64,000 nt of DNA from Coleofasciculus sp. FACHB-1120. Lineage in GTDB: Bacteria > Cyanobacteriota > Cyanobacteriia > Cyanobacteriales > FACHB-T130. The DNA lies in the NCBI RefSeq assembly GCF_014698845.1, contig NZ_JACJTV010000001.1, forward strand, positions 1 to 64,000, in the 5' to 3' direction. The position numbers were made by a program, and so were the translations under genes. How positions within the stretch are numbered: position 1 is the first letter of the stretch; each line of letters starts with the position of its first letter. Shown in pieces: positions 1 through 8,816 of this stretch. The notes below the pieces were generated by a model. The model was not told the origin of the DNA, did no database searches, and saw only the letters and a program-made list of their open reading frames with translations.

Positions 1-280
1 TATCAGTTCTCTGACCCTAGATGAGATGCGGCTGGCTTTGCCGAACGAATTCGCCAGCACTGGCACATTGAAAATCAGCTGCATTGGTCTAAAGACGCGG
101 TTCTCCAGGAGGATGAGGCTCCTTTGTGCGATGGCTATGCCCCTGCTAATTTCGCCATTGTGCGGACAATCGCACTGAATTTGTTTCGTCAAGCGGGTTT
201 CCCTTCTATCACTAAAGGGCTTCGACATTTATCTCATGATGTACATCGTTTATTTTCCTTTTTTCAATGAATCAGCCCTG
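1..280 (+). mobile_element. 3' remnant of an ISAs1-family insertion sequence (frameshifted transposase)
   Basis: Codons 46-270 encode a transposase C-terminus of the ISAs1/H-repeat type: an HWHIENQLHW motif, then an NFAIVRTIALNL helix and an FSFFQ end at the TGA at 268-270. Upstream the reading frame changes: ISSLTLDE is readable in the frame starting at base 2, whereas the downstream frame has a TGA at 22-24. A frameshift therefore lies near bases 25-45. AATCAGCCCTG at 270-280 matches the usual ISAs1 terminal inverted repeat and is taken as the right end. The element continues left of the window, so only this broken end is visible; it is probably inactive. Confidence 0.75.
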
Positions 281-332
281 CCTTTTCAAGGGGGGGTTAA
301 GAAAAAGTGGCGCAGGGCGTAATGCACAAAAT

Positions 333-701
333 TTAGTTTTTCCAAATCACCAACACCACACCGCTGACAATCAGACCCAAACCGATTGCACGGCTCAAAG
401 GAATCGCTTCTCGGAAAATAAAATAACCTAGCAGCACAGAGAATATATAAGTCAGACTCACCGCAGGGCCAGCGATGCTGAGATTCACCCGCGTCAGTAG
501 CAAAATATAAGCAAACGCCCCTAAACCATAGCAAGCCAGACCTGCTAGAAGTTCTGGTGTACTGAGAATGCTCAAAAGATGACCGATCCAATTATCTACA
601 TTGACTCTGCCTAACTTCAAAGCTCCAGCTTTGAGCAAAAATTGCCCTGCAACGCTCGCTAGGATCGAAATCAGGAATAATCCAAATTCTGGTGAATTCA
701 C
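333..701 (-). CDS. small EamA/SMR-like membrane transporter
   Basis: The 122-residue protein has four hydrophobic segments (roughly residues 5-25, 45-70, 75-95 and 100-120) with a GPAVSLTY stretch before the third, as in the EamA/small multidrug resistance superfamily. Length matches single-unit SMR-like members that act as dimers. It begins with GTG; no in-frame ATG lies just upstream. Substrate cannot be told. It lies just beyond the right end of the IS remnant and converges on it. The gap between them has no clear terminator. It could equally be called a DMT-family permease; membrane localisation is secure. Confidence 0.75.
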   Translation of the reverse strand: MNSPEFGLFLISILASVAGQFLLKAGALKLGRVNVDNWIGHLLSILSTPELLAGLACYGLGAFAYILLLTRVNLSIAGPAVSLTYIFSVLLGYFIFREAIPLSRAIGLGLIVSGVVLVIWKN

Positions 702-817
702 AGAAATATCAATAAAGTGAGGAGATCCGTCTATAAGTTTACAGCCATCCGAGGCAGAGCCAGAGCTAGAATCGACTCAAAGCGATCGCAACGTAAATTC
801 AAGTAAATCAGAGTGTT

Positions 818-1504
818 ATGACGAGCGTACTTCAATCTCCCTATACCAGCGAGCAAATGGCGGTTTGGATACGCGGCTTGCTAATGGTTGCCTGGGCAGA
901 CGGCAATTTTGACGCCGAAGAACAGAAATTAATTTCATCGTTGACTCAGAACGAAATAGCGCCAACAATGGATTTGGGGTCGATCGAACCGATTACGGCT
1001 GATGAATTAGCAGCGGCTTTTAAGGAAGACCCCAGAGGCGCAGAAGATTTCCTACGTACCGCTGTTATGGTGGCAGTCGCAGATGGCGTTTATTCCGTCA
1101 GCGAGGATGAATTGCTATTCCAGTTTTGTGAGGCATTAGGACAGCAGCCAAAGGCGCTTTCATTGCTGCGGCAAACGCTGATTCCGACGCCGGAAAGCGA
1201 GATTTCCTCTGACTCGGACAAAGGAGCAGCGGCTCGCATTCGGCAGCGGGATGTGCTGCGACCTGTACGGGTATGGCTCGATGGGTTAGAAATTCACGAT
1301 TCCCGATTGGCAAGATTCTTGTGCAAAATGATTCCTGCTCAGTGCCCGTTTGAGCGCGATGTCAAGCTATTTGGTCACAAAATTGTCCACATCCCGCCCC
1401 TGTGTAAGCTCAATCCTATCTACGAGCAGTTAGTGGGTTTGCGCTTCCGAGCTTTGTCCTATTTGGCGGATGATTGTGGTGAAGATGTGTCACCGTATTG
1501 TTAA
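818..1504 (+). CDS. TerB-like protein with Mo-dependent nitrogenase C-terminal domain
   Basis: Residues about 1-130 form a helical TerB-like unit with two related acidic helices, seen in the paired phrases MVAWADGNFDAEE and MVAVADGVYSVSEDE. Residues about 145-228 (RPVRVWLDGLEI through PFERD, HIPPLCKLNP, YLADDCGED) match the cyanobacterial family named Mo-dependent nitrogenase C-terminus. Despite that name the family is widespread in cyanobacteria and is not itself nitrogenase; no nif genes lie here. Both acidic TerB repeats suggest metal binding, which is inference. It starts at ATG 818 and is a single gene facing obg with a 107-base gap. Confidence 0.75.
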   Translation: MTSVLQSPYTSEQMAVWIRGLLMVAWADGNFDAEEQKLISSLTQNEIAPTMDLGSIEPITADELAAAFKEDPRGAEDFLRTAVMVAVADGVYSVSEDELLFQFCEALGQQPKALSLLRQTLIPTPESEISSDSDKGAAARIRQRDVLRPVRVWLDGLEIHDSRLARFLCKMIPAQCPFERDVKLFGHKIVHIPPLCKLNPIYEQLVGLRFRALSYLADDCGEDVSPYC

Positions 1505-1512
1505 TGGAAGAC

Positions 1513-1558
1513 TGGCTAATGGCTAATGGTTCATGATTCATGGTTCATGGTTCATGGC
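1513..1558. repeat. short imperfect tandem repeats (GGCTAAT, GGTTCATG)
   Basis: Two copies of GGCTAAT are followed by three to four copies of an ATGGTTCATG-type unit directly after the TerB-like gene. Such short tandemly repeated sequences are common in filamentous cyanobacterial intergenic DNA. No coding sense is seen. Confidence 0.6.
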
Positions 1559-1611
1559 ATCCCGGAGCAAACAATCAATCGGTAACAATTAGCAATTAGC
1601 AAAGGAAATTT

Positions 1612-2631
1612 ATGCAATTTATCGATCAGGTAGAAGTAGAAGTTGAGGCGGGAAAAGGCGGCGATGGAATTGTCGCTTTCCGACGAGAAAAATATGTGCC
1701 AGCTGGGGGGCCATCCGGAGGGAATGGAGGTCGCGGTGGTTCGCTGATTCTAGAGGTGGTTGAGAATTTGCAAACCTTGCTGGACTTTAAGTATGCCCAT
1801 CGTTTCAAGGCTGAGGATGGGGCGCGGGGAGGACCAAATAATCGCACGGGTGCCGCAGGGCGCGATCGCGTGATTCATGTTCCCCGTGGCACGATGGTTT
1901 ATGATGCCGAAACGGATGAGTTGCTGAGCGATTTGGTCGAAACCGGGCAAACTTTCTGTGTGGCTCAGGGTGGCAAGGGAGGACTGGGAAATCAGCACTT
2001 CCTGAGCAATCGCAATCGAGCGCCGGATTATGCTTTAGATGGGTTGCCGGGTGAAAAACGGCAGTTGCGTTTGGAATTGAAGCTCTTAGCTGAGGTGGGG
2101 ATCATTGGTTTACCCAATGCCGGTAAGTCTACGCTAATTTCGGCGATTTCAGCGGCACGACCGAAGGTTGCAGATTATCCTTTTACAACGTTGGTGCCGA
2201 ATTTGGGTGTGGTACGCAAACCCAGCGGTGACGGTACTGTATTTGCGGATATTCCTGGTTTAATTGAGGGTGCCCATACGGGTGCCGGGTTGGGACACGA
2301 CTTTTTGCGTCATATCGAGCGCACCCGATTACTGCTGCACTTGATTGATGCGACCAGCGAAGATCCAATTAGCGCGTATCAAACGATACAGCAGGAGTTG
2401 CACTCTTACGGTCGAGGGCTGGCAGATCGTCCGCAAATTGTGGCGCTGAGCAAGGTGGATGCGACCGATCCAGATAATGATGTGGAAGCGATCGCGCAAC
2501 AGCTTCGTCAGTTAAGCCATGCGCCAGTTTTCCTGATTTCAGCGGTCGCCCGCATTGGACTAGATCAATTGTTGCAGGAAGTTTGGCAGACTCTTGCTCA
2601 ACTGGATGAAGTAGCAGCCATTAATCATTAG
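1612..2631 (+). CDS. obg: Obg/CgtA GTPase
   Basis: This 339-residue protein has the glycine-rich Obg fold at residues 1-160 (GGKGGLGN and similar repeats) followed by a GTPase domain with G1 GLPNAGKS, G3 DIPGL and G4 SKVD. Obg binds GDP/GTP slowly and associates with the 50S ribosomal subunit, linking ribosome assembly to growth state. The length fits an Obg without a long extra C-terminal domain. Translation starts at ATG 1612 after an AAAGGAAA Shine-Dalgarno. It appears monocistronic, with an A/T-rich hairpin just downstream. Confidence 0.97.
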   Translation: MQFIDQVEVEVEAGKGGDGIVAFRREKYVPAGGPSGGNGGRGGSLILEVVENLQTLLDFKYAHRFKAEDGARGGPNNRTGAAGRDRVIHVPRGTMVYDAETDELLSDLVETGQTFCVAQGGKGGLGNQHFLSNRNRAPDYALDGLPGEKRQLRLELKLLAEVGIIGLPNAGKSTLISAISAARPKVADYPFTTLVPNLGVVRKPSGDGTVFADIPGLIEGAHTGAGLGHDFLRHIERTRLLLHLIDATSEDPISAYQTIQQELHSYGRGLADRPQIVALSKVDATDPDNDVEAIAQQLRQLSHAPVFLISAVARIGLDQLLQEVWQTLAQLDEVAAINH

Positions 2632-2636
2632 AAATG

Positions 2637-2679
2637 AAAAATTAAAAATGCAAGAATTTATCTTTCATTTTTAATTTTT
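2637..2679. terminator. A/T-rich inverted repeat between convergent obg and methyltransferase genes
   Basis: Arms at 2637-2650 (AAAAATTAAAAATG) and 2666-2679 are perfect reverse complements. T-rich sequence lies in both directions, so it can serve both converging genes. Confidence 0.55.
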
Positions 2680-2710
2680 ACTTCCAACTTTTGCTCTTGA
2701 GTAATACAAC

Positions 2711-3505
2711 TCATTTCGTTGCGACTACAGCAAGATTCCAGGCAAAACGCTTCATTAAAGGAATCTTTTTAAAACCGGCATCCAGCTTCTCTAACCGTTG
2801 GTAACTCGGTGCCAATCTTTCATGTTCAATAATAATTTTCTTCCAGTAACGCTCTTTATTGGGATCGATTTTTTCTATCAAATAAAAGCGCAAGAAAATC
2901 CACAGCGTTGCTAACCAAAACGTATCGTAAGACGTTTCTAAAAACTGGGATTTTACAAAATCGACAATATTAATATCTAGCGGCGTTTCATCTTCAGTTC
3001 GCACTTTCGTCGCAATCCGCCGGTACACGTTAATGACTGGATTGTGTTTCAGGGGGTCCCAGAAACAAGCTTTTCCACCAGGTTTAAGTACCCGGTGCAT
3101 TTCCCGAATGGCAAGTTTCGGATTGGGTAAATGGTGCAACAAATTCGAGGCGTAGACAATATCGAAACTATTATCGGGGCAATCGAGAGCGATCGCATTC
3201 ATGGTTCGCCCCTCAATCTCGACGCCGTTTTTCTCTGCCAGTTGCAGCGCAACTTCCACCATGCCGGGAGAGTAGTCAGATGCTACGCACAGCGCCCCTT
3301 TTTTAGCAAAATAAACGCTATTTTCCCCAGCACCACACCCTAAATCGAGAAGCTTTTTGCCTCTGATATCTCCCAGTTTTCTGAGGATGAAACGATTTTC
3401 AGGGGCAGTACAAGCTTCAAAATAATCTTTAACTTTGATTCCATCTACATCAATGGTGGATGCCCATTGATCGTGGAATTTTTTCTCTTTGTCAAAAATA
3501 TCCAT
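2711..3505 (-). CDS. class I SAM-dependent methyltransferase
   Basis: The 264-residue protein contains motif I LDLGCGAGENS, the acidic loop SDYSPGM and ALDCPDNSFDIVYASNLLHHLPN, followed by LKPGGKACFWDP. This is the Methyltransf_11/25 type that transfers methyl from S-adenosylmethionine to a small molecule or lipid. The C-terminal 90 residues are aromatic and basic, perhaps for membrane or lipid contact, but the substrate cannot be read from sequence. It lies downstream of leuA on the same strand, with a hairpin in between, so it is probably a separate unit. Confidence 0.85.
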   Translation of the reverse strand: MDIFDKEKKFHDQWASTIDVDGIKVKDYFEACTAPENRFILRKLGDIRGKKLLDLGCGAGENSVYFAKKGALCVASDYSPGMVEVALQLAEKNGVEIEGRTMNAIALDCPDNSFDIVYASNLLHHLPNPKLAIREMHRVLKPGGKACFWDPLKHNPVINVYRRIATKVRTEDETPLDINIVDFVKSQFLETSYDTFWLATLWIFLRFYLIEKIDPNKERYWKKIIIEHERLAPSYQRLEKLDAGFKKIPLMKRFAWNLAVVATK

Positions 3506-3548
3506 GATTTAAGAATTAAACGCGAAGGTTCGCAAAGGTAAACGCAAA

Positions 3549-3580
3549 GGTACGCAAAGGATTTTCTCACTTTGCGTACC
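3549..3580 (-). terminator. hairpin downstream of leuA built from the CGCAAAGGTACGCAAAG repeat
   Basis: GGTACGCAAAG at 3549-3559 pairs perfectly with CTTTGCGTACC at 3570-3580, 19 bases past the leuA stop. The same word recurs as direct repeats at 3520-3560 and after guaA near 42281-42320, so it belongs to a dispersed repeat. Confidence 0.55.
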
Positions 3581-3598
3581 TCTGTGGCTATTTGCGGT

Positions 3599-5209
3599 TT
3601 ATACTTTTTGGGAGATTACGGCCGATCGCGTCTCTTCTTTTTCCAAGACAACATACAACCGATTCAGGGCGTTGACATAGGCTTGGGCGGAGGCGACGAT
3701 GATATCGGTGTTGGCAGCATGACCGGAAAATACTCGATCTTGGTGCCGTAGGCGAATCGTGACTTCTCCGATGGCGTCAATTCCAGCCGTTACTGATTGA
3801 ACGGAAAATTCAATCAGTTGGTTGGGGACGTTGACGACGCGGTTGATTGCTTTATAAACGGCATCTACGGGTCCCGTACCAATGGCGGCGTCTGTTAGTT
3901 CTTCGCCTGCGGGAGTGCGAAGTGTAACGGTTGCGGTGGGCTGGGAGTTGCTGCCGCAAGAGACTTGCACCAATTCTAGGCGGAAAAGTTCTGGGGCTTG
4001 TTGGATTTCATCGTTGGCGATCGCTTCCAAATCCCAATCGGTGATTTCTTTCTTTTTATCCGCTAAGTCTTTAAACTTCAGAAAGGCTTTATTTAACTCG
4101 CTTTCTGATAGTTCAAACCCCAATTCTTTCAGCCGAGCGCTGAAGGCATGACGACCGGAATGTTTGCCCAGTACAATCTGATTATCGGTTAAACCGATAG
4201 ATTGGGCATCCATGATTTCGTAGGTGAGCTTGTTTTTCAGCACCCCATCTTGGTGAATGCCAGACTCGTGTGCAAAAGCATTTGCGCCCACAATTGCTTT
4301 ATTCGGCTGCACCAACATCCCTGTTAAGTTGGAAACTAACCGGGAAGTCTTGTAAATCTGCTTTGTGTCAATATTCGTGAGGGGTTCTTCTGACTCCTCA
4401 GGGCGTCCTAAAAATGGATTGTAATACTGACGCCGGACATGGAGTGCCATCACCAATTCTTCCAGTGAAGCATTCCCTGCTCTTTCGCCAATGCCGTTGA
4501 TGGTGCATTCTAGCTGGCGTGCGCCATTTTTCACGGCTTCCAAGAAATTCGCAACTGCCAAGCCTAAGTCATTATGACCGTGTACGGAAATAATGGCTTG
4601 GTCAATATTCGGCACGTTCTCTTTAATTCCCTTAATTAAGTTACCAAACTCGCTGGGAGTCATGTAACCGACGGTATCGGGAATATTGACCGTTTTGGCA
4701 CCCGCTGCAATCGTCCGCTCTAGCACTTGGTAGAGGAACTCTGGATCGGAGCGAGCGGCATCCATTGGGGAGAATTCTACATCGTCCATGAAGGATTTAG
4801 CGTAGGCGACCATTTCTTCTGCGATCGCTAACACTTCAGGCCGTGTCTTTCTGAGCTGATATTCTAAGTGAATATCAGAGGTCGAAATAAAGGTGTGAAT
4901 CCGACCCTTTACTGCCGGTTTTAGCGATTCTGCGGCGGCCTCAATATCTGCTTTGATCGCCCTTGCCAAACTACAGATAACGGGACCGTCTTCTGTCCCT
5001 ACTGTCTTGGCAATTTTCTGAACTGCCTCGAAATCTCCTGGGCTAGCATAAGCGAAACCCGCTTCGATTACATCCACACCCAAACGAGCCAATTGTCGAG
5101 CAATGCTCAGCTTTTCGTCTACGTTTAGAGTTGCGCCGGGGCACTGTTCCCCATCTCGAAGGGTCGTATCGAAAATAATGATCCGGTCTTGGTTAGGTTC
5201 GACTTTCAT
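3599..5209 (-). CDS. leuA: 2-isopropylmalate synthase
   Basis: The 536-residue enzyme condenses acetyl-CoA with 2-oxoisovalerate in the first committed step of leucine synthesis. The N-terminus has the HMGL-like signature [12 protein letters not shown] and later the metal-binding HGHNDLG. The linker carries [13 protein letters not shown], and residues about 400-520 form the allosteric LeuA dimer domain that binds leucine. Length fits bacterial LeuA rather than citramalate synthase or homocitrate synthase. ATG 5209 gives the conserved start. No leader peptide was identified upstream. It ends 93 bases before the methyltransferase gene. Confidence 0.96.
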   Translation of the reverse strand: MKVEPNQDRIIIFDTTLRDGEQCPGATLNVDEKLSIARQLARLGVDVIEAGFAYASPGDFEAVQKIAKTVGTEDGPVICSLARAIKADIEAAAESLKPAVKGRIHTFISTSDIHLEYQLRKTRPEVLAIAEEMVAYAKSFMDDVEFSPMDAARSDPEFLYQVLERTIAAGAKTVNIPDTVGYMTPSEFGNLIKGIKENVPNIDQAIISVHGHNDLGLAVANFLEAVKNGARQLECTINGIGERAGNASLEELVMALHVRRQYYNPFLGRPEESEEPLTNIDTKQIYKTSRLVSNLTGMLVQPNKAIVGANAFAHESGIHQDGVLKNKLTYEIMDAQSIGLTDNQIVLGKHSGRHAFSARLKELGFELSESELNKAFLKFKDLADKKKEITDWDLEAIANDEIQQAPELFRLELVQVSCGSNSQPTATVTLRTPAGEELTDAAIGTGPVDAVYKAINRVVNVPNQLIEFSVQSVTAGIDAIGEVTIRLRHQDRVFSGHAANTDIIVASAQAYVNALNRLYVVLEKEETRSAVISQKV

Positions 5210-5309
5210 AGTTCAAAAAAACACATCCTTCAACTTTGATTCATTAGCCGTTAGTTATTGCATCACTTCTTGCTAATTAGTTATAGCCAAAAAAACTAAG
5301 GTTTGAGGG

Positions 5310-5831
5310 CTAATATTCAGTCTTTTCAATAAATTCCCGAATTTCGTTCAGGTCGATATAACGGTCTGTGGCGTTTCTCAGCTCTCTCGCTATCATTCCT
5401 TCTGTGGAAACTACTGTAATATGCGTATTTTTAGAACGTAACAGTTCGATGGCTCGTTCAAAATCGCCATCTCCACTGAATAAAACTACCCGGTCGTACT
5501 GCTCTACTGTATTAAACATATCGACAACAATTTCAATATCTAAGTTCGCCTTTTGTGAATAGCGACCGGAAGTGTCATCGTAATACTCTTTAAGAATTTT
5601 TGTACGGACGGTGTATCCCAAACTAATTAGTGCGTCTCGAAATCCCCGCTGATCCTGCGGATCTTTTAGCCCGGTGTACCAGAAAGCATTGATGAGATTT
5701 GTATCGGGTTGTTCCTTTCTGAAGTATTCCAATACTCGTCTAGGATCGAAAAACCAACCATTTTTTTGTTGAGCGTAGAACATATTGTTCCCGTCTACAA
5801 AAATAGAAAGACGGTTCATTAAGAAAGCCAT
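5310..5831 (-). CDS. NYN-domain protein, LabA-like
   Basis: The 173-residue protein is a single NYN (PIN-like) domain: FVDGNN near the N-terminus, DIEIVVDM in the middle and SGDGDFERAI downstream supply the acidic cluster expected for metal-dependent RNA cleavage. FYAQQKNGWFFDPRRVL and TVRTKILKEYYDD resemble cyanobacterial LabA, which affects circadian output in Synechococcus, but this cannot be separated by eye from other LabA-like paralogues. Start may be ATG 5831 or the in-frame ATG at 5819. It lies upstream of leuA on the same strand, 100 bases away. Confidence 0.85.
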   Translation of the reverse strand: MAFLMNRLSIFVDGNNMFYAQQKNGWFFDPRRVLEYFRKEQPDTNLINAFWYTGLKDPQDQRGFRDALISLGYTVRTKILKEYYDDTSGRYSQKANLDIEIVVDMFNTVEQYDRVVLFSGDGDFERAIELLRSKNTHITVVSTEGMIARELRNATDRYIDLNEIREFIEKTEY

Positions 5832-6148
5832 AGAAACTAAAACCTAAAATTTGTAGAAAAGAATTTTAGTGGAATGATTTATTCTAGCAATTAGTTACGA
5901 ATAGTTATTCATAAGTACTTTAGTGCAATCCCAATTTCTTTTTATCTTTCCGAGTTTCTCAAACCCTGCTGGCATTCAGGAGGTTTTGAGGGTAAAATCG
6001 GCGATTAAAGTCGAAAAAGGGAAATAGCACTGATAAAGTCAAACATAACTTCTTCTTTAAACTCTACCTTAGTTGAGGACTCTGTTACTGTCCTAGTGGG
6101 CACTATCGTATAATTAGGGCAAGTACTTAGGCACTGCCTTTATAGTAT
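5832..6148. other. 317-base gap without a recognisable gene
   Basis: Both flanking genes read on the minus strand. The gap is A/T-rich, with a TATAAT word at 6111-6116 on the plus strand but no plausible reading frame after it. Nothing else is recognised. Confidence 0.4.
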
Positions 6149-6988
6149 TTACAGGTAGGAACACCAATCACTCCAACTACCAGCATATAGCTTGCCAGTG
6201 TGAACTCCCGCTATTTCTAAAGACAACAGATTCACGCAGGCAGTAACGCCAGAACCGCAGTAGACTAAAACCTCCTCGGCTTGCTCTAAGCCTACCCATC
6301 GTGCGCGTTGTTCCGTCATCGGTCGTAGGTAAGATTGACTAGTTGATACTTCCTGCCAAGGATAGTTTACGGCTCCGGGGATATGACCAGCAATCGGGTC
6401 GATGGGTTCTTGTTCGCCAGAAAAGCGATCGCTTTCCCGCGAATCTACCAATACCACTCCAGGCAAGTCTTTTCTGGCTTTGACGGTTTCAATATCGACT
6501 ACCCAGTCTTGTCGCACCTGAGGCACAAACTTGCCTCTGTGTGGCGTTGGCAGAACGTCTGTAACCGGATATTCCGCTGCCTGCCATCCGGAAAAGCCGC
6601 CATCTAGCAAAGCCACGCGATCATGCCCTAGGTAACGCAGCAGCCACCAGAGACGTGCAGCAAAGGCAAATCGGGAATCATCATAGGCGACAACCAAGGT
6701 TTCCTGACAATTTACCCCAATGGCTGCTAACTTATTGGCTAATTCATCGGGATTGGGCAATGGATGCCTTCCCCCGTGCTGTCCGGCGGGTGCAGAAAGG
6801 TCTTTGTTGAGATCCAGATAGTGGGCACCGGGAATGTGACTGGTGAGATACTGTTGGTGTCCTAATTCCGGATTGGCGAGGGAAAAGCGACAGTCCACAA
6901 CGATAACTTGCGAAGGCTCCGGAGCCGCTGCGCTAAGGTTCAGGTGTTCGGAAAGCCACTGGGCGGAAACGACAAAAGGGGTATCGGT
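6149..6988 (-). CDS. sulfurtransferase with two rhodanese domains
   Basis: Two rhodanese domains (about residues 8-130 and 155-279) form a thiosulfate/3-mercaptopyruvate sulfurtransferase-type protein. Cys244, in CGSGVTA, is the expected persulfide-forming residue; the loop resembles the mercaptopyruvate type more than the classic thiosulfate CRKGVT loop. Such enzymes move sulfane sulfur to thiols or cyanide. The frame also opens at TTG 7009, but ATG 6988 has a GAGAG Shine-Dalgarno about eight bases upstream and is preferred. The gene is alone on its strand here. Confidence 0.88.
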   Translation of the reverse strand, partial: TDTPFVVSAQWLSEHLNLSAAAPEPSQVIVVDCRFSLANPELGHQQYLTSHIPGAHYLDLNKDLSAPAGQHGGRHPLPNPDELANKLAAIGVNCQETLVVAYDDSRFAFAARLWWLLRYLGHDRVALLDGGFSGWQAAEYPVTDVLPTPHRGKFVPQVRQDWVVDIETVKARKDLPGVVLVDSRESDRFSGEQEPIDPIAGHIPGAVNYPWQEVSTSQSYLRPMTEQRARWVGLEQAEEVLVYCGSGVTACVNLLSLEIAGVHTGKLYAGSWSDWCSYL

Positions 6989-7168
6989 CATTGACTTGAC
7001 TCTCTGCAATCAAAACAGTGTACAAGTCTTCAGGGAGCGATCGCATCTGTGTTGCCGATGCAATGCTGGGCAAGCGATCGCGTTTTTGTTTGGAGTTCAG
7101 CCCTAAATATCCATGTGGCTCACTTACAATTTATAGGGTTAGATGAGTGTTAGGAGTCATCAAACTAA

Positions 7169-7454
7169 ATGACAAAACCCGAAATTATCGCCAAGCGGGA
7201 AAGGTTAGATTTTTACCAAGGCTAAGTCAGTCTCACAAAATAAACTGCAAACAGTTGGTAATGAATTTAATAAGCAGTATGCTAAATTTTCAAGCCCGTC
7301 AACAAGCTTTCATGAGAGGTTTTTAAGAGTAGAGGACTGCGAGTTTTATCACTTTAAAAATTACTTAAATCGGCATTTTGGTAATCCGGGCTTCATGTTC
7401 TCTCTTATTGAAAAGTCCGAAGTAATTGATGCATTACGTAAACACTGGGTTTAA
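7169..7454 (+). pseudogene. frameshifted small gene of unknown family
   Basis: ATG 7169 begins MTKPEIIAKRERLDF but meets TAA within 20 codons. Moving by one base at the five-T run at 7210-7214 opens a second frame that continues through QNKLQTVGNEFNKQY and FYHFKNYLNRHFGN to TAA 7452-7454, giving one protein of about 94 residues. Composition in the second frame looks like real protein. The simplest reading is one extra T in the run, either a true mutation or a sequencing error. I do not recognise the family. It sits in an otherwise non-coding 575-base gap. Confidence 0.45.
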
Positions 7455-7586
7455 GAGTCGGCAAATGCAGCCGAAGTCGTGAGATTTTCCTAAGATTCAC
7501 TCATCCTCTTGACAAATTAAATTTAGTTTCAACTGAGCTTAAGCAGCTTTTATAGTGCTTTAATAACCTACCTTTCTCTCTGAAAA

Positions 7587-8495
7587 ATGCAAGATATGGG
7601 CATCTTTACACCCCAACTTACCGCTGATGGCTCATTCACCTTCTTTTCAGAAGAGTTTGGTGAAACTTTTCATAGTCAGCAGGGTGCGAAGAAGGAAGCC
7701 GAACTTAAGTTTGTCGAACCGACTCAACTTAGGCAGAAAGCACAGCAACCAACATTACATTTGTTAGATATTTGCTATGGTCTGGGCTACAACACCGCAG
7801 CGGCTTTGGAAACGATTTGGAAAGTGAATCCGAATTGCCGAGTCGAGTGGAGGGGGCTGGAATTAGATGTAGCGGTGCCGAAAGCAGCGATCGCGCATCA
7901 TCTCTTGAACCACTGGAACCCAGAACACGCTCAAATTTTCCACCAGCTAGCCACTTCTGGCAAAATTCAGACCGAACGCCTGAATGCTCAGCTAATTCTG
8001 GGGGATGCCAGAGCCACAATTCAGCAGATATACTACTCAAACTTCCGGGCAGATGCGATTTTTCTCGATCCTTTTTCACCCCCCCGATGTCCGCAATTGT
8101 GGACGGTGGAGTTCTTGAGCTGGGTTGCCAAGTGCTTAAAACCCGATGGGAGACTTGCCACTTATTCTTGTGCAGCGGCGGTGCGGGCTGCTCTAATCGC
8201 GGCTGGGTTGCAAATTGGCGCGACATTCCCTGTGGGAAGGCGATCGCCTGGAACGGTCGCTAGTTTTACGACCCTAGATTTAGTGGCGCTTTCATTACAA
8301 GAACAAGAGCATTTGCACACCAAAGCTGCCATTCCCTACTGTGACCCTAATCTGTGTGACCCTGCTGATGCGATTTTGCAGCGTCGTCAAATCGCTCAAC
8401 AAGCCAGTGCTTTAGAGCCAACCTCTCATTGGAAAAAGCGTTGGTATTTCCATCCCGACTCGGAATTCCATCGCTCCAGCAGAATCGGGCTTTAG
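7587..8495 (+). CDS. MnmD-like tRNA methyltransferase (MnmC methylase domain)
   Basis: The 302-residue protein matches the stand-alone methyltransferase half of MnmC: the N-terminal TADGSFTFFSEEFGETFHS, SAM motif DICYGLGYNTA, an acidic LELD loop and the FLDPFSP catalytic motif. This family methylates 5-aminomethyl-2-thiouridine at tRNA position 34; the FAD oxidase half of MnmC is absent. Whether this cyanobacterial member has the same substrate is inference. Start could be ATG 7587 or ATG 7596, neither with a clear Shine-Dalgarno. The last 60 residues are less conserved in type. Confidence 0.82.
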   Translation: MQDMGIFTPQLTADGSFTFFSEEFGETFHSQQGAKKEAELKFVEPTQLRQKAQQPTLHLLDICYGLGYNTAAALETIWKVNPNCRVEWRGLELDVAVPKAAIAHHLLNHWNPEHAQIFHQLATSGKIQTERLNAQLILGDARATIQQIYYSNFRADAIFLDPFSPPRCPQLWTVEFLSWVAKCLKPDGRLATYSCAAAVRAALIAAGLQIGATFPVGRRSPGTVASFTTLDLVALSLQEQEHLHTKAAIPYCDPNLCDPADAILQRRQIAQQASALEPTSHWKKRWYFHPDSEFHRSSRIGL

Positions 8496-8542
8496 AATAA
8501 ACTTCTGCTAGTCCCCGATCGGGATTCAATGCGATCGCTCAG

Positions 8543-8572
8543 TTGGTCTGCTTCCAAACTGCGGTGTATAAT
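8543..8572 (+). promoter_or_regulatory. candidate sigma70-type promoter in the 321-base gap before the HD-GYP gene
   Basis: TTGGTC at 8543-8548 and TATAAT at 8567-8572 are separated by 18 bases. Transcription from here would give an untranslated leader of about 235 bases before ATG 8817. The rest of gap 8496-8816 contains nothing recognised. Confidence 0.4.
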
Positions 8573-8816
8573 CGTAGCATTCTTGGCAACCGCTCAAGTG
8601 AAATATTATTAACTTTTTAGAACAGCTTGACAAACCCCGGATATCCAGAGAATCCCTGAAATTTTGAAGGTTATCAAAAGATTAAATCTATACCTTCATG
8701 TCTGAGGGCTGGAGCTGAAATCAAGATTTCCGATTAAAGCTGTTAATATCCGTGAAAAACCCGATCTCAGGGTTAAGCGATTCGATCATACTAAAAACAA
8801 ATTTATGTTATAAATC

